From positions 1 through 16,311 of the forward strand of contig JAQIWT010000688.1 in assembly GCA_034696485.1 (NCBI GenBank): a DNA stretch of 16,311 nucleotides. The letters are read 5' to 3'. A program made the translations under genes and the position numbers. This DNA is from Isohypsibius dastychi (Eukaryota; Tardigrada; Eutardigrada; Parachela; Isohypsibiidae). Positions 16,255 to 16,311 of the stretch are shown here, piece by piece; position 1 is the stretch's first letter; each line of letters begins with the position of its first letter. The notes under the pieces are model-generated. The model made no database searches. It saw only the letters and a program-made list of their open reading frames with translations, and had not been told where the DNA came from.

Positions 16255-16311
16255 TCACGACAGCTCGTCCTCGTCATTCGGTCCAAACGACATTTCGTCC
16301 TTGACGACATT
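16255..16311 (-). CDS. C-terminal tail of an upstream minus-strand gene, partial
   Basis: From the window edge the minus strand reads 18 open codons (NVVKDEMSFGPNDEDELS) to a TGA at 16257-16255, about 62 bases before the ATG of the 228-residue gene. The acidic composition is protein-like and the strand agrees, so it may be the end of the preceding gene in a tandem array. It is too short to be sure. Confidence 0.25.
   Translation of the reverse strand, partial: NVVKDEMSFGPNDEDELS

Noticed and set aside
1-16311. Terminal inverted repeats or target-site duplication of the element
   Set aside because: I looked at both ends and found no convincing inverted pair. The element probably continues beyond the window, or its ends are eroded.
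1-16311. tRNA, rRNA, CRISPR array or bacterial operon signals
   Set aside because: Nothing of the kind was seen. Splice-like sites, frame structure and Polinton proteins point to eukaryotic DNA.

Overview
The window is eukaryotic, most likely from a metazoan. It reads as a decayed Maverick/Polinton-type giant DNA transposon (a virus-like element of roughly 15-20 kb in known families), possibly with parts of a second element. The evidence is a set of Polinton hallmark proteins, each recognisable only as fragments that jump between reading frames and carry in-frame stops. These are a protein-primed family B DNA polymerase, an integrase tail with chromodomain, a penton-like protein, a double-jelly-roll major capsid protein and an adenain-type cysteine protease. 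The capsid fragments remind me of the nematode F54H12.2-like capsid family, and a TTTTCAG acceptor lies just before an ATG at 3758, so a nematode host is my guess, with low confidence. All family calls are from memory; no search was run.

Layout. From 1 to 3.3 kb, minus-strand reading frames dominate: an acidic and coiled-coil protein (477-1755) and a basic, charged protein of unknown family (2412-3330), with good splice-donor-like sites. From 3.33 to 3.76 kb lies a divergent intergenic region. From 3.76 to 5.9 kb (plus strand) there is an unassigned fragment, an integrase-tail-like segment, a penton-like segment and a weak packaging-ATPase candidate. From 5.9 to 7.7 kb the sequence is mostly unassigned, with short coding-like frames. 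From 7.77 to 10.25 kb (plus) is the DNA polymerase B pseudogene, with cysteine-rich N-terminal region, three exonuclease motifs, the WHGC motif and palm motif A in order. An open frame of unknown family lies at 11.06-11.44 kb, then the integrase C-terminus (11.43-11.96), a penton-like pseudogene (11.97-12.64), an ambiguous stretch (12.65-13.66), the major capsid pseudogene (13.68-14.96) and the protease pseudogene (14.96-15.50). A minus-strand 228-codon gene without a single break (15506-16192) converges on the protease.

If intact, these genes would form one self-synthesising element: the polymerase copies it by protein priming, the integrase inserts it, and capsid, penton and protease build a particle. 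Here key positions are lost. All three exonuclease motifs of the polymerase and two presumed catalytic positions of the protease are altered, so this copy should be dead. The uninterrupted 228-codon gene is the main exception. The second integrase-tail-like and penton-like pair near 4.3-5.2 kb suggests either two elements side by side or a duplicated module.
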